From NCBI GenBank assembly GCA_020026395.1, contig JAHHQM010000001.1:248001-312000 (forward strand): 64,000 nt of DNA, read 5' to 3'. The position numbers and the translations under genes were made by a program. Positions 25,964 to 35,108 of the stretch are shown one piece after another. The stretch's first letter is position 1. Every line of letters begins with the position of its first letter. Source of the DNA: Alistipes sp. GTDB taxonomy: Bacteria > Bacteroidota > Bacteroidia > Bacteroidales > Rikenellaceae. The notes under the pieces are model-generated. The model saw only the letters and a program-made list of their open reading frames with translations. It did not search any database and was not told the origin of the DNA.

Positions 25964-27280
25964 ATGAAAATAGCCATTGTCGGAACCGGATATGTGGGTC
26001 TGGTGTCGGGTACCTGCTTTGCGGAGATGGGTGTCGAGGTGACGTGCGTGGATGTCGATCTGCGGAAGATCGAATCTTTGCAACGCGGTGAAATTCCCAT
26101 TTACGAACCCGGTCTGGAGGAGATGGTCAAACGCAATGTCGAGGCCGGACGTCTGCATTTCGAAACCGACCTGAGCCGCTGTCTGGACGATGTGGAACTT
26201 GTTTTTTCGGCCGTGGGTACGCCTTCCGACGAGGACGGATCGGCTGATTTGAGCCATGTGTTGGAGGTGGCACGCACGTTCGGCCGCAACATTCGTAAAT
26301 ATACGATTCTCGTCACGAAATCGACCGTTCCCGTCGGCACGTCGCGCAAGGTGCGTGAGGTGATCGAGGAGGAGTTGCAGCGACGGGGCGTCGAGGTCGA
26401 TTTTGAAGTGGCGTCGAATCCCGAATTCTTGAAGGAGGGTGCCGCCATCAAGGATTTCATGTCGCCCGACCGTGTGATTGTCGGTGTGGAATCCGACCGT
26501 GCAAAGGCGATCCTTACGAAACTCTACCGTCCGTTCCTGGTGAATAATTTCCGCGTCTATTTCATGGATATCCCTTCGGCCGAAATGACTAAATATGCCG
26601 CCAATGCCATGTTGGCCACGCGCATTTCGTTTATGAACGACATCGCCAACCTGTGCGATCTGGTCGGCGCGAATGTCGATATGGTGCGCAAGGGAATCGG
26701 TACGGATTTGCGCATCGGTTCCAAATTTCTCTATTCGGGATGCGGTTATGGCGGTTCGTGCTTTCCGAAGGATGTGCGGGCACTGGCCACGACGGCTCGC
26801 GAATACGGCTACACGATGCAGATCGTCGAGGCCACGCGTCGGGTCAACGAACAGCAGAAAGAGGTGTTGGTGCGTAAACTGAAAGCCGTCTTGGGCGAGG
26901 ATCTCCACGGCAAAACCATTGCGGTGTGGGGCTTGGCCTATAAACCCGAAACGGACGATATGCGCGAAGCGCCTGCGTTGGTGGTGATCGACCGCCTGTT
27001 GGAGGCGGGGGCGCGGGTGAAGGTTTACGATCCCGTGGCGATGGACGAATGCCGCCGACGGATCGGTGAAAAGGTGACCTACTGCAAAGATATGTACGAA
27101 ACGACAGAGGAGGCCGATGCTCTGCTGCTGGTGACCGAATGGAAACTGTTCCGCATGCCTTCGTGGTCGGTCTTGAAGAAGATCATGCACCGTCCGCTGG
27201 TGATCGACGGACGCAATATTTACGATCGAAACGAACTTCGGGACGAAGGATTCGAATACGTGGCGATCGGCAAACGATAA
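25964..27280 (+). CDS. ugd: UDP-glucose 6-dehydrogenase
   Basis: 438 residues. It oxidises UDP-glucose twice to UDP-glucuronate with NAD, for capsule or other surface polysaccharides. The Rossmann motif GTGYVGLVSG is at residues 7-16, TVPVGTS at about 117-123, and catalytic Cys in GCGYGGSCFPKD near 260. The NAD-binding central helix and the C-terminal UDP-binding domain (VWGLAYKPETDDMREAPAL) are intact. Monocistronic, with promoter and terminator. No polysaccharide genes are adjacent. Substrate could in principle be UDP-GlcNAc or UDP-ManNAc, but the motifs favour UDP-glucose. Confidence 0.94.
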   Translation: MKIAIVGTGYVGLVSGTCFAEMGVEVTCVDVDLRKIESLQRGEIPIYEPGLEEMVKRNVEAGRLHFETDLSRCLDDVELVFSAVGTPSDEDGSADLSHVLEVARTFGRNIRKYTILVTKSTVPVGTSRKVREVIEEELQRRGVEVDFEVASNPEFLKEGAAIKDFMSPDRVIVGVESDRAKAILTKLYRPFLVNNFRVYFMDIPSAEMTKYAANAMLATRISFMNDIANLCDLVGANVDMVRKGIGTDLRIGSKFLYSGCGYGGSCFPKDVRALATTAREYGYTMQIVEATRRVNEQQKEVLVRKLKAVLGEDLHGKTIAVWGLAYKPETDDMREAPALVVIDRLLEAGARVKVYDPVAMDECRRRIGEKVTYCKDMYETTEEADALLLVTEWKLFRMPSWSVLKKIMHRPLVIDGRNIYDRNELRDEGFEYVAIGKR

Positions 27281-27281
27281 A

Positions 27282-27313
27282 AAAACACCCCGTCGAAAGG
27301 CGGGGCGTTTTTT
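27282..27313. terminator. Two-way terminator (ugd / TlpA-like gene)
   Basis: Stem AACACCCCG / CGGGGCGTT with A and T runs on both sides. Confidence 0.8.
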
Positions 27314-27330
27314 GTATGGAGCAATCGCGT

Positions 27331-28476
27331 CTATTTCATCAGACGCTCGATCGTTTCGTAGAATTCGGGGCTTTCGCCGACTACTTTCTTGACGATTTTA
27401 CCCTCCTGATCGAGGATGAATTTGGTGGGGTAACCGCTGACGCCGTAGACGATGGAAAGGTCGTTCCCCTCCTGGTTCAACGTGTGAATCCAAGGTAACT
27501 GCAACTCTTCGATCTTCTGCTTCCAACGATCCTCGGTGTCGTTGCAGGCGATGCCCACAAACTCCAATTTGTCGTGGTATTTCTCGTAGGTGGCTTTCAT
27601 GTCGGGCATACCCTTGATGCACCAGCCGCACCACGTACCCCAGAAATCCAACACCACATACTTACCGCGAAGCGACGAAAGTGCGAACTCCTTGCCGTCG
27701 AGCGTCTTCACGTTGAATTCGGGTGCCTGTGCGCCTTCAACTACGGTGCTCATGGCTTGCTTGCGGGCAGCTTCGCGCTCGATGCGTTTCTTGGTGTTCT
27801 GATAGATCAAACCCATGGCGCCCTGCTGTGCACGCTGGGTGATCAATTCTAGTGCTTCGGTGGCCTGCTTCTGGGAAAGCGACTCGAGCAACGATACCGA
27901 CACATCCGAATCGGGGTGTTGTTTGATGTATTCGAAATTCTTCTCCGAAATCTCGATCGACAGGGCACGCATCGGGGCGTAGACTTTCAGAATCTCCTCG
28001 CGGGGTGCTTTCTCGCGGCTCAGCTCTTTAACCTTATCCTGGATCTCGCGGATCTTTTGCAGGGTGGGGGCTACCGAGTTGCGGTATTGCTGTAACTCGT
28101 CGTAGAAGGACGATCCCGAAAGGGTGTATTCCTCGAACGAACCTTCGATTTGAAGGGTCTGGTTGGGGAGCAGGGGTAGCGTGATGGTCTGCATCGGGAG
28201 TGCCTTGCGCGATCCGTCGGCGGCGGGTTTCGAGGAGGGCAGCGCCCAGAGGCGGATTTCCTGCAATTTGGATTCGGGAAGCACAAAACGGAACTCGCCT
28301 TTGTTCATGGCAAGCGTATCCGTGGTTTGGGCGTTACGGTCGCCGGGCGTGCCGTACATCACCAACAGGGAGTCGCTCTCGATACCCGTGAGGTGACCGC
28401 GGATGATGGTCTGAGGCTCGGTTTGGCAAGCAGCAAAAAGACTTGCACCGAGCAGTGCGCAGATGATTTTTTTCAT
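27331..28476 (-). CDS. TlpA-like thioredoxin lipoprotein with DUF4369 domain
   Basis: 381 residues. The lipobox LFAAC gives lipidation at Cys17. An N-terminal DUF4369 beta domain (about 22-120), a helical linker (about 125-235) and a C-terminal AhpC/TSA-Redoxin domain (about 245-381) follow. The redox site is WGTWCGWC (CxxC type), and the cis-Pro loop is GVSGYPTKFIL. Such proteins reduce disulfides or resolve sulfenic acids in the periplasm and are abundant in Bacteroidales. No acidic surface-export signal follows the cysteine (CQTEP), so periplasmic facing is likely. Monocistronic, promoter at 28537-28544. Confidence 0.92.
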   Translation of the reverse strand: MKKIICALLGASLFAACQTEPQTIIRGHLTGIESDSLLVMYGTPGDRNAQTTDTLAMNKGEFRFVLPESKLQEIRLWALPSSKPAADGSRKALPMQTITLPLLPNQTLQIEGSFEEYTLSGSSFYDELQQYRNSVAPTLQKIREIQDKVKELSREKAPREEILKVYAPMRALSIEISEKNFEYIKQHPDSDVSVSLLESLSQKQATEALELITQRAQQGAMGLIYQNTKKRIEREAARKQAMSTVVEGAQAPEFNVKTLDGKEFALSSLRGKYVVLDFWGTWCGWCIKGMPDMKATYEKYHDKLEFVGIACNDTEDRWKQKIEELQLPWIHTLNQEGNDLSIVYGVSGYPTKFILDQEGKIVKKVVGESPEFYETIERLMK

Positions 28477-28536
28477 ATCTTCAAATTTTTATGGTTTTCG
28501 GTTGCTGCGGGGCGCGGAACGATCCGCACCACCAAA

Positions 28537-28544
28537 CAAATATA
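28537..28544 (-). promoter_or_regulatory. -7 box TATATTTG of TlpA-like gene
   Basis: Minus strand TATATTTG, 60 bases before the ATG at 28476. It is divergent from the mtnN box 52 bases away. Confidence 0.6.
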
Positions 28545-28596
28545 CGAATAATTTCCAATCCCCGTCAAGAAGTGCGGATAATTCGCGTAAAAAACG

Positions 28597-28604
28597 TAAC
28601 TTTG
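28597..28604 (+). promoter_or_regulatory. -7 box TAACTTTG of mtnN-luxS
   Basis: TAACTTTG, 22 bases before the mtnN ATG at 28627. Confidence 0.65.
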
Positions 28605-28626
28605 CCTTTTGTAAAGCATAGAACAC

Positions 28627-29328
28627 ATGAAGATAGGAATCATCACAGCCATGTCCTCCGAGCGTGAGCAACTGGCACAACAACTCACCGACCCCGTAAA
28701 GATGGAGATTGCTCCGTTTACCTATACCGAGGGGCGCGCGGGCGAGAATACCATCATCCTGATGCAGAGTGGCATCGGCAAGGTGAATGCGGCCGTCGGT
28801 ACGACCGAAATGATCCTCAATTTTCAACCCGACTGCATCATCTCGACGGGTGTGGCGGGCGGTATCGACCCCTGTCTTCAGGTGATGGATGTGGTCGCAT
28901 CGTCGCGCATCGTCTATCACGATGTGTGGTGTGGCGACGGCAACGAATACGGTCAGGTGCAGGGAATGCCCGCAAGTTTCGAGGGTAACGACGTGCTCTA
29001 TAAGACGGCCGTCGGACTTGATTCCGAGACGAAAATCCACGGCGGATTGATCTGCACGGGCGATAAGTTCATTACGGCGCGTGGTGAACTCGACCAGATC
29101 AAAGCGAAATTTCCCGAAGGATTGGCCGTCGATATGGAGTCGGCAGCCATTGCGCAGGTGTGCCATATTTACGAGGTGCCGTTCATCAGTTTCCGCATCA
29201 TCAGCGACAGCCCCGCACAGGGCGAAGGCAATGCCCGCCAGTATGAGAATTTCTGGGCGGAGATGGCCGACCGCTCGTTCCGTGTCACCGAGCAATTTTT
29301 ACACGCATTACCGCATAAAATCAAATAA
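28627..29328 (+). CDS. mtnN: 5'-methylthioadenosine/S-adenosylhomocysteine nucleosidase
   Basis: 233 residues. It cleaves adenine from SAH and MTA, giving S-ribosylhomocysteine for LuxS. The N-terminus IGIITAMSSEREQL carries the catalytic Glu, SGIGKVNAA and STGVAGGIDP form the nucleoside pocket, AVDMESAAIAQ holds the purine, and ISDSP contains the catalytic Asp. It is followed after two bases by luxS, so both steps of the activated-methyl cycle are in one transcript. This is a clear functional pair. Confidence 0.96.
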   Translation: MKIGIITAMSSEREQLAQQLTDPVKMEIAPFTYTEGRAGENTIILMQSGIGKVNAAVGTTEMILNFQPDCIISTGVAGGIDPCLQVMDVVASSRIVYHDVWCGDGNEYGQVQGMPASFEGNDVLYKTAVGLDSETKIHGGLICTGDKFITARGELDQIKAKFPEGLAVDMESAAIAQVCHIYEVPFISFRIISDSPAQGEGNARQYENFWAEMADRSFRVTEQFLHALPHKIK

Positions 29329-29330
29329 TC

Positions 29331-29810
29331 ATGAAAAAGATACCCAGTTTTACGATTGATCATGTCCGCCTGTTGCGCGGCATCTATGTGTCGCGTCAGG
29401 ATCGGGTGGGTGATGAGATTGTCACCACGTTCGACATCCGCATGAAGGAGCCGAACCGCGAACCCGCATTAAGCCCCTCGGCCATCCACACGATGGAGCA
29501 CCTGGCTGCCACTTTCCTGCGCAACCATCCCGTTTGGGCGGATAAGATTATCTATTGGGGTCCGATGGGTTGCCTGACGGGTAACTATCTGGTGATGAAG
29601 GGAGATCTGACTTCGCGCGACATCCTGCCGTTGATGAAGGAGACCTTCGCGTTCATCGAATCGTTCGAGGGTGATGTGCCGGGTGCTTCGGCACGCGACT
29701 GCGGCAACTACCTGTTGATGAACCTGCCGATGGCGCGTTGGGAGGCTGCCAAATACCTGCACGAAGTGCTGGAAAAGGCAACCGACGAGAATCTGGTATA
29801 TCCCGCTTAA
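29331..29810 (+). CDS. luxS: S-ribosylhomocysteine lyase (AI-2 synthase)
   Basis: 159 residues, full length. It splits S-ribosylhomocysteine into homocysteine and DPD, the precursor of autoinducer-2. The metal site HTMEHLAATFLRN has two His and the Glu, the third ligand Cys is in GASARDCGNY, and GPMGC contains the second catalytic cysteine. Second gene of the mtnN-luxS operon, with a strong terminator 20 bases downstream. Whether AI-2 signals or is only a by-product cannot be told here. Confidence 0.97.
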   Translation: MKKIPSFTIDHVRLLRGIYVSRQDRVGDEIVTTFDIRMKEPNREPALSPSAIHTMEHLAATFLRNHPVWADKIIYWGPMGCLTGNYLVMKGDLTSRDILPLMKETFAFIESFEGDVPGASARDCGNYLLMNLPMARWEAAKYLHEVLEKATDENLVYPA

Positions 29811-29830
29811 AAAGTCGGATTAGGATACAA

Positions 29831-29865
29831 AAAGGGCGTGTGAACGATTGATTCACACGCCCTTT
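29831..29865 (+). terminator. mtnN-luxS terminator
   Basis: Stem AAAGGGCGTGTGAA / TTCACACGCCCTTT with a seven-base loop and a T-rich tail. The A run on the other side could also end the convergent adenine deaminase. Confidence 0.88.
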
Positions 29866-29871
29866 GTCGTT

Positions 29872-31524
29872 TTATCGGGTGACGAGTTCCGTAAAGTCGA
29901 ATTTCGCGACATCGACCAAGCCCCGATCCGTGAGTTTGAGTTCGGGGATGACGGGAAGCGCCATAAAGGCCATGGTGATAAACGGAGCTTTGAGGGTGCA
30001 CCCCAACTCCTCTGTGTGGCGGAGGAGTGCGTGGTATTTTTCGGCGATCACCTCGGCGGGTTCTGCCGACATCAGGCCAGCAATGGGCAGGGGAAGGATC
30101 TCGGTGTGTCCCTCGCGGGTCATGCCCAATCCGCCTTTCGATTCGATCAGCGCATTGGCCATCGTGACCATCTCTTCGTCCGAAGTGCCGATGACCACGA
30201 TGTTGTGGCTGTCGTGGGCGATCGTTGCGCCGATGGCACCGCTTCTAAGACCGAATCCGCGGATGAAGGCCACCTGCGGGTGACCGTTGCCGTAGCGATT
30301 ATAGACCATGATTTTCTGAATCGAAGCATCGTTGAGTTGCTCGGCGGGAATGATCTCGCAGGGCGTATGGAGTTTGCCGTCGAGTGCCGTGATGACCTTT
30401 ACGTTTCCCTCCGTGATCGTGGTTGCAATCTCTGCCTCGGTGATCGGGCGTGCGTTGAAGTTGTTGGGGTGCGTCAAAGGAGTGACGGCGCGGGTTAATT
30501 CGGAATCGATTAGGCCTTGCTCTCGGGTGTAGACCGTATGACCGTCAATGAGGGTCGCCACGACCTCGAAATCCTCCAAATTGTTTACGGCGATGAAGGT
30601 GGCGGGATCGCCTTCGGTCATCGTACCCGAGGTGATGCCGTAGTGGCGGACGGGGTTGAGGCAGGCGGCCTGCAAAAGATTCCAAATCGAAAGACCCTTA
30701 TCCAGACCGCGGCGGACGAGTGTGTCGATGTGGCCGCGGAGCAGATCGTCGGGGTGCTTGTCGTCCGAGCAGAGCATCACATGATCGGGAGTTTCGTCAA
30801 TCAGAGGGCAGAGCGCCTCGAAATTACGGGCGGCACTGCCTTCGCGGATGATGACCTCCATGCCCGCGACGACCTTTTCGCGTGCCTCATCAAGGGAGGC
30901 GCATTCGTGGTCGGTGGAGACGCCTGTGGCGATGTAACGCTTCAAATCCTCACCGCGTACTCCGGGCGCATGGCCGTCGATCACCTTGCCCGCCTCGCGT
31001 GCGGCTTGGGTCTTGGTCAGCACCTCGGGATCACCCATCAGGATGCCCGGGAAGTTCATCATCTCGGCCAGAAAGTGCAGATCCTCGCGTCGGATCAGTT
31101 CGCGCGTCTGGCGTGCGTCGATTACCGCGCCCGCCGTCTCCAAATGGGAAGAAGGCACGCAGGACGGAAGTCCGAACCAGAAGTTAAACCGCGAATTTCG
31201 GGCGTTATTCACCATGAAATCAATACCTGCTGCACCGAGCACATTCGTAATCTCGTGGGGATCGCACACGGCACAGACCACACCGTGACGGACGGCCACC
31301 TTGGCGAATTGTTCGGGAATCATCATTGAACTTTCGATGTGGATGTGCGCATCGGTGAGTCCCGGTAGAAAGTAAGGTGCCGTGGCGGGAACATCCGTTC
31401 GGGGTGTGATGTATTCGATGTGTCCCTCCTTGATTCGGATTTCGCCATCGTAAATCCGACGGCTGGGTATATCGACAATATGTCCCGTCAGCGAAAGAAC
31501 GGGAGCGGAATCGGGGTGTTTCAT
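29872..31524 (-). CDS. ade: Adenine deaminase
   Basis: 550 residues. It deaminates adenine to hypoxanthine in purine salvage. It is an amidohydrolase-superfamily protein: PGLTDAHIHIESSMM (metal His-x-His), VCDPHEITNVLG, GHAPGV, ATGVSTDHEC and LCSDDKHPDDL. The C-terminal domain typical of bacterial Ade is present (GNGHPQVAFIRGFGL; GTSDEEMVTMANAL). The start MKHPDS at 31524 is chosen because the promoter box (31549-31556) covers the earlier in-frame ATG. It lies next to mtnN, whose product adenine is the substrate, but on the opposite strand. Confidence 0.95.
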   Translation of the reverse strand: MKHPDSAPVLSLTGHIVDIPSRRIYDGEIRIKEGHIEYITPRTDVPATAPYFLPGLTDAHIHIESSMMIPEQFAKVAVRHGVVCAVCDPHEITNVLGAAGIDFMVNNARNSRFNFWFGLPSCVPSSHLETAGAVIDARQTRELIRREDLHFLAEMMNFPGILMGDPEVLTKTQAAREAGKVIDGHAPGVRGEDLKRYIATGVSTDHECASLDEAREKVVAGMEVIIREGSAARNFEALCPLIDETPDHVMLCSDDKHPDDLLRGHIDTLVRRGLDKGLSIWNLLQAACLNPVRHYGITSGTMTEGDPATFIAVNNLEDFEVVATLIDGHTVYTREQGLIDSELTRAVTPLTHPNNFNARPITEAEIATTITEGNVKVITALDGKLHTPCEIIPAEQLNDASIQKIMVYNRYGNGHPQVAFIRGFGLRSGAIGATIAHDSHNIVVIGTSDEEMVTMANALIESKGGLGMTREGHTEILPLPIAGLMSAEPAEVIAEKYHALLRHTEELGCTLKAPFITMAFMALPVIPELKLTDRGLVDVAKFDFTELVTR

Positions 31525-31548
31525 GGAATCGAATGTTTTGATAAGAAA

Positions 31549-31556
31549 CAAAGATA
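31549..31556 (-). promoter_or_regulatory. -7 box TATCTTTG of ade
   Basis: Minus strand TATCTTTG, 24 bases before the ATG at 31524. It settles the start choice. Confidence 0.65.
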
Positions 31557-31610
31557 GACCTTTTTCGGGAATTTCAGGCAGGCGACATTAAGAAAAAATA
31601 TTGAAATGTT

Positions 31611-31651
31611 AAAACAAAAGACCGTATATTTTTTATACGGTCTTTTGTTTT
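31611..31651 (-). terminator. Terminator at end of lipoprotein block
   Basis: A near-perfect stem of about 17 bases (AAAACAAAAGACCGTATA / ATACGGTCTTTTGTTTT) with a short A/T loop. Confidence 0.75.
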
Positions 31652-31654
31652 GAG

Positions 31655-31683
31655 ATAGAATCTTCCTCGATGGAAGATTCTAT
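31655..31683 (-). terminator. Second hairpin overlapping the lipoprotein stop codon
   Basis: Stem ATAGAATCTTCC / GGAAGATTCTAT. The minus-strand arm includes the TAG stop of the 1095-residue lipoprotein. With the hairpin at 31611-31651 it makes a tandem pair. Confidence 0.55.
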
Positions 31684-34600
31684 TTTTGGGTGTCTTTCCA
31701 AGTCCCCCACCAATCGTAGTATTCGTGGAAGTAACTCTTCATCGCCTCTATTTGGGCTGTGGTAGCCCAGATCTGTTTGATGTTGTACGAAGGGATAAAC
31801 TTTTCTGGATTGATTAGTTTTGGGCTATTGGCAATCGAGATCCAGCATTCGTTCTTGTCTCCCTCGTCACCAAGCCAGTACGGAACGAACGAATCGACAA
31901 TGTTGAGTGCCTCCAGATTGACGCAGTCGTTGATGTCCAAAATGATCATCTTGTGGCAATTCTTCACGGTCAGATCCGTCAATTGAGAACATGCTTTGAA
32001 TTCGATGCGTTCGGGACCGAGTTCCTTCTTGATTTCTGATCCGGAAACTTTGTTCTCCATATAGAATTTGGTCATCTTCGACAAATCCTTGCACTGAATG
32101 TGAGGCATGCCGTATTTCAGTACGATCGAAACAGATTCCAAATGAATATTTTCTGACAGGTTTGTATTGTCGAGCGATTCCAAGCCCGAAACATTCAGTT
32201 TCTTCAGGTTGCGGAAGTAGCGGATTCCGTTCAGTGAACGAGTGTTTGGAGCCGTGTTGTTATTGACGATCAGTTCGGTGACCTGATTGGCTTCTTCAAT
32301 CGAAATCTGTCCGTCGCCGTCCTTGTCGTAATTGGAAAGGATGTAAGTACGGAAATTGGGGTCGGTCAGTGCATCGACAATGTTTGTCTTGACAAGTTCG
32401 GTGTGGGCATCCTTTTCGATCTGAATCTGCTTCAGGTCGAGTGTGCCGACCAATACCTTCTTCAGATTGGGGCAGTTGGTCATCTTCAGGGTGCGCAGCG
32501 ACATGTTGCCGGTAACATCGAGTTCGGCAAGTTGCGTTCCGCTGACATTGAGCGATTGCAGTTTGGTTCCGTAGCCCGGTCCGTAGGTGTGAAGATCCAT
32601 CAGTGGGTTCAAACTCAAGTCCAGATTCTGCAACGAGGTGAGCGACCAGAGTTGGAGGTGTCCGATCTTGTTGTCGCTCAGATTCAAATCGGTCATCTGA
32701 TCGCAATTGTGGATGTTGATGTGATCCTCCGTGAGTAGGTTCTTTTCCAGATTCAGACGTTTGATTGACATGGAGCCCTTGAAGTCGGTCAGTTCGTTGT
32801 TGCGGACGGAAACTTCTTCGGCGGCGTCGCACATGTCGCCGATGGCCGACAAGCGGTTGTTATCGGCATTGAGCGTGCGCAACATCTTGTTCTTGATGAA
32901 GTTGAGCTCGCCAACCAACTCGTTGTTCGAACAATCGACCTGCTCGAGTGCGGGGAAGAAGACCACAGCCTTGAGCGACTTGAGTTTGTTGTCGGCGCAA
33001 TTGAGCGTTCTGAGGTTCTTGAATCCGAAATACTCCACACCGTCGATGGACGAAATGCCCATGCCCTTGATGTTGATATCGGTGATGGCAAGAACTTCAT
33101 CCTCCGAGAGATTGTTGTCTTTATTGCTGTCGAAGTTGCCAATCAGATACTTCTTGTAGACGGGATCCTCGACATTCATGGCAGCATCTTCCGGTGCCGT
33201 CCATTTTTTGTATTTGATGGCGTGGTCGATACCGAACGAATGCTCGATGACCTGTCCCTCCATCAGCCATACGGTCTTCAACGAGTTGGCATTGTAGGCA
33301 TTGACCGATAAAAGCATCAGATTGCGCGAAAGGTCGATTTCGACAACAGGTGTAGAACCGAAACTGAGTGCGGTAAGTTTCGGACAACCGCCGAGGTCAA
33401 TTTCTGCGATCTTGGAATTGGCAAACGACAGAGTCTCAATTTCTTTGTTGGATGAAAGATCCAACGAGGAGATTAAACCGTCAATTTTGAGCGAGTTCAG
33501 TTTCTGAAGCATTGATACATCGACCGATTTGAATACATTACCGCCTAAAACAATTTCTTTTAATGCGGTGTTGTGGCTCAGATCAATATCGGGGAAAGAG
33601 ATGTCTTTCAAACTCAGAATCTCCATTTTAGTATTTCGTCTTAAATCAGGTGCTGAAGACAAACCGCATCCCGAAGCCATCAGAGATTTGAGTTCGGGAC
33701 AGTGGGTCAGATCCAGATTCTTTAGTTTGTTACAATAGGCAATGCTCAGATCCTGCAATTTGGTGCAACCCTCCAGACCCAGCGAGGACAGACCGCGAGA
33801 CCAGCCCAGATCCAGAGAGCGCAGGTTGGCCACACGCGAGAAATCGACTTTGGTCAGCTGACCCTGCGAAAAATTGACCTCCTCCAAGTTCGGGAAGTAC
33901 TCCAAACCGTCGATCGAGCGGATTTCCTGTTGCGGGAAATCGATGACTTTGACTTCGAGTGCCTCTTTTTCGGAGATCTTGCCGTCACCGTCCTTATCGA
34001 AATTGCTTAAAATATAGGCCTCCAGTTTGAGGTCCTTAATGACGGCGGGATAGGTTAGTTTTTCGTATGCGCTCTGGCGGACAATGATCTGCTCGGCAGC
34101 GTCGATGTTCGAGAAACTGATGGTTGCTTCACGCTCCGTACCGGTCGTGTTTTCGGCAATTTCAAACGTAAATTCCTTGTCAATCATGGCACGGGTGGAG
34201 GTCTCCTTGATCCAGTTGATGCCGTCTTGAACTTTGGCCGTGACGGGTTCGATGTTGGTTTGCAACTTGATGCGGACGATTCCTCCCTCCTTTGTGAGTT
34301 CCATCAGGCGGGATGCCTCATCAAGTAGCAACATACCTTTCTGGTTCTGGGTGATCTCCAACGTGGCGATTCCTTTGCGTCCGCAATGGAATGTGATTTC
34401 GGCCTTGCGCGGAGTTCCGGTCTCTTCGAAAGCGGCAACGGTAAAGGTTACCTTGGTGTCGCCTTCACCCGATTCCTTGTCAGCCTTGATCCATGGTTGA
34501 AGACCCTCCAACATCCAGTCTTTTGAACTGGTTACAGAAACGATTTGTTCTCCTCCTTTGCTGGAGAAGGAAATGATCTTGGGCTTGACGCTGATGGATT

Positions 34601-34967
34601 CCGAAAGAGGCATTTGCGTGACCGTAACCTTCAGAGGAAGGGCATCGCGATAGGCGATGGTCACTTCGGCTGTACGTTCGCGGGACGAATCGGGATTTTC
34701 ATCGGCAAGGAATGCAATGTAAGAGGGTGTATAGGTGAAGTCGTGAATCCATTCTGCATCACAGCGTGCCGAAGGCATGGACCCTTTCACGGCATGCTCC
34801 AATTTATAGAAAATTTTGTTCTTTCCCTCTTCTGCGGGAATAGAGAGATCTGAGGCTTCGATGACGGGGGTTGGTAAGACCGTTTCCGTGTCATCATCAC
34901 TACAACCCGTCAGCTCGAAACCAAGCAGGGCGAAGAGGGTCAGTAATAAAAATGATGATTTTTTCAT
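31680..34967 (-). CDS. Surface lipoprotein with BACON domains and three EF-hand/LRR modules
   Basis: 1095 residues. The lipobox LTGC gives lipidation at Cys22, followed by SDDDTE, which resembles the acidic Bacteroides surface-export signal. Three BACON-like beta domains follow (about 40-120, 125-207, 210-300). Then come three modules, each starting with an EF-hand calcium loop: DKDGDGKISEKE at 324-335, DSNKDNNLSEDE at 613-624 and DKDGDGQISIEE at 881-892. All have acidic or Asn residues at loop positions 1, 3, 5 and 12. Each loop is followed by (S)(L/I)(D/N)G(I/V)xYF and a run of irregular leucine-rich repeats. Modules 1 and 3 end in a Trp-containing cap. The likely role is calcium-stabilised adhesion or glycan/protein binding at the surface; the ligand is unknown. 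Base use is visibly A+T-richer than the flanking genes. Probably last gene of a three-gene operon. Confidence 0.85.
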   Translation of the reverse strand: MKKSSFLLLTLFALLGFELTGCSDDDTETVLPTPVIEASDLSIPAEEGKNKIFYKLEHAVKGSMPSARCDAEWIHDFTYTPSYIAFLADENPDSSRERTAEVTIAYRDALPLKVTVTQMPLSESISVKPKIISFSSKGGEQIVSVTSSKDWMLEGLQPWIKADKESGEGDTKVTFTVAAFEETGTPRKAEITFHCGRKGIATLEITQNQKGMLLLDEASRLMELTKEGGIVRIKLQTNIEPVTAKVQDGINWIKETSTRAMIDKEFTFEIAENTTGTEREATISFSNIDAAEQIIVRQSAYEKLTYPAVIKDLKLEAYILSNFDKDGDGKISEKEALEVKVIDFPQQEIRSIDGLEYFPNLEEVNFSQGQLTKVDFSRVANLRSLDLGWSRGLSSLGLEGCTKLQDLSIAYCNKLKNLDLTHCPELKSLMASGCGLSSAPDLRRNTKMEILSLKDISFPDIDLSHNTALKEIVLGGNVFKSVDVSMLQKLNSLKIDGLISSLDLSSNKEIETLSFANSKIAEIDLGGCPKLTALSFGSTPVVEIDLSRNLMLLSVNAYNANSLKTVWLMEGQVIEHSFGIDHAIKYKKWTAPEDAAMNVEDPVYKKYLIGNFDSNKDNNLSEDEVLAITDINIKGMGISSIDGVEYFGFKNLRTLNCADNKLKSLKAVVFFPALEQVDCSNNELVGELNFIKNKMLRTLNADNNRLSAIGDMCDAAEEVSVRNNELTDFKGSMSIKRLNLEKNLLTEDHINIHNCDQMTDLNLSDNKIGHLQLWSLTSLQNLDLSLNPLMDLHTYGPGYGTKLQSLNVSGTQLAELDVTGNMSLRTLKMTNCPNLKKVLVGTLDLKQIQIEKDAHTELVKTNIVDALTDPNFRTYILSNYDKDGDGQISIEEANQVTELIVNNNTAPNTRSLNGIRYFRNLKKLNVSGLESLDNTNLSENIHLESVSIVLKYGMPHIQCKDLSKMTKFYMENKVSGSEIKKELGPERIEFKACSQLTDLTVKNCHKMIILDINDCVNLEALNIVDSFVPYWLGDEGDKNECWISIANSPKLINPEKFIPSYNIKQIWATTAQIEAMKSYFHEYYDWWGTWKDTQK

Positions 34968-35055
34968 ATTTTCATATTGTTTGATGGGAAAAACTGCCCG
35001 AAGGGATTCGGAGACTTCCCTGAGATTGAAGTTTTTTGTTTTTTAGAGGGCAATT

Positions 35056-35091
35056 TCTGCGGAAACAGGTTCTTAAGCGAGTTTCCGCAGA
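35056..35091. other. Perfect 11-base intergenic hairpin in lipoprotein operon
   Basis: Arms TCTGCGGAAAC / GTTTCCGCAGA with a 14-base loop, between the second and third lipoprotein genes. No T tract follows on the minus strand, so it looks like an mRNA processing or stability hairpin, or an attenuator, rather than a terminator. Confidence 0.5.
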
Positions 35092-35108
35092 TGTTTGCCA
35101 AGAGGTGT

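Noticed and set aside
31525..31551. Earlier start for adenine deaminase
   Set aside because: The -7 box overlaps it, so the ATG would lie outside the mRNA.
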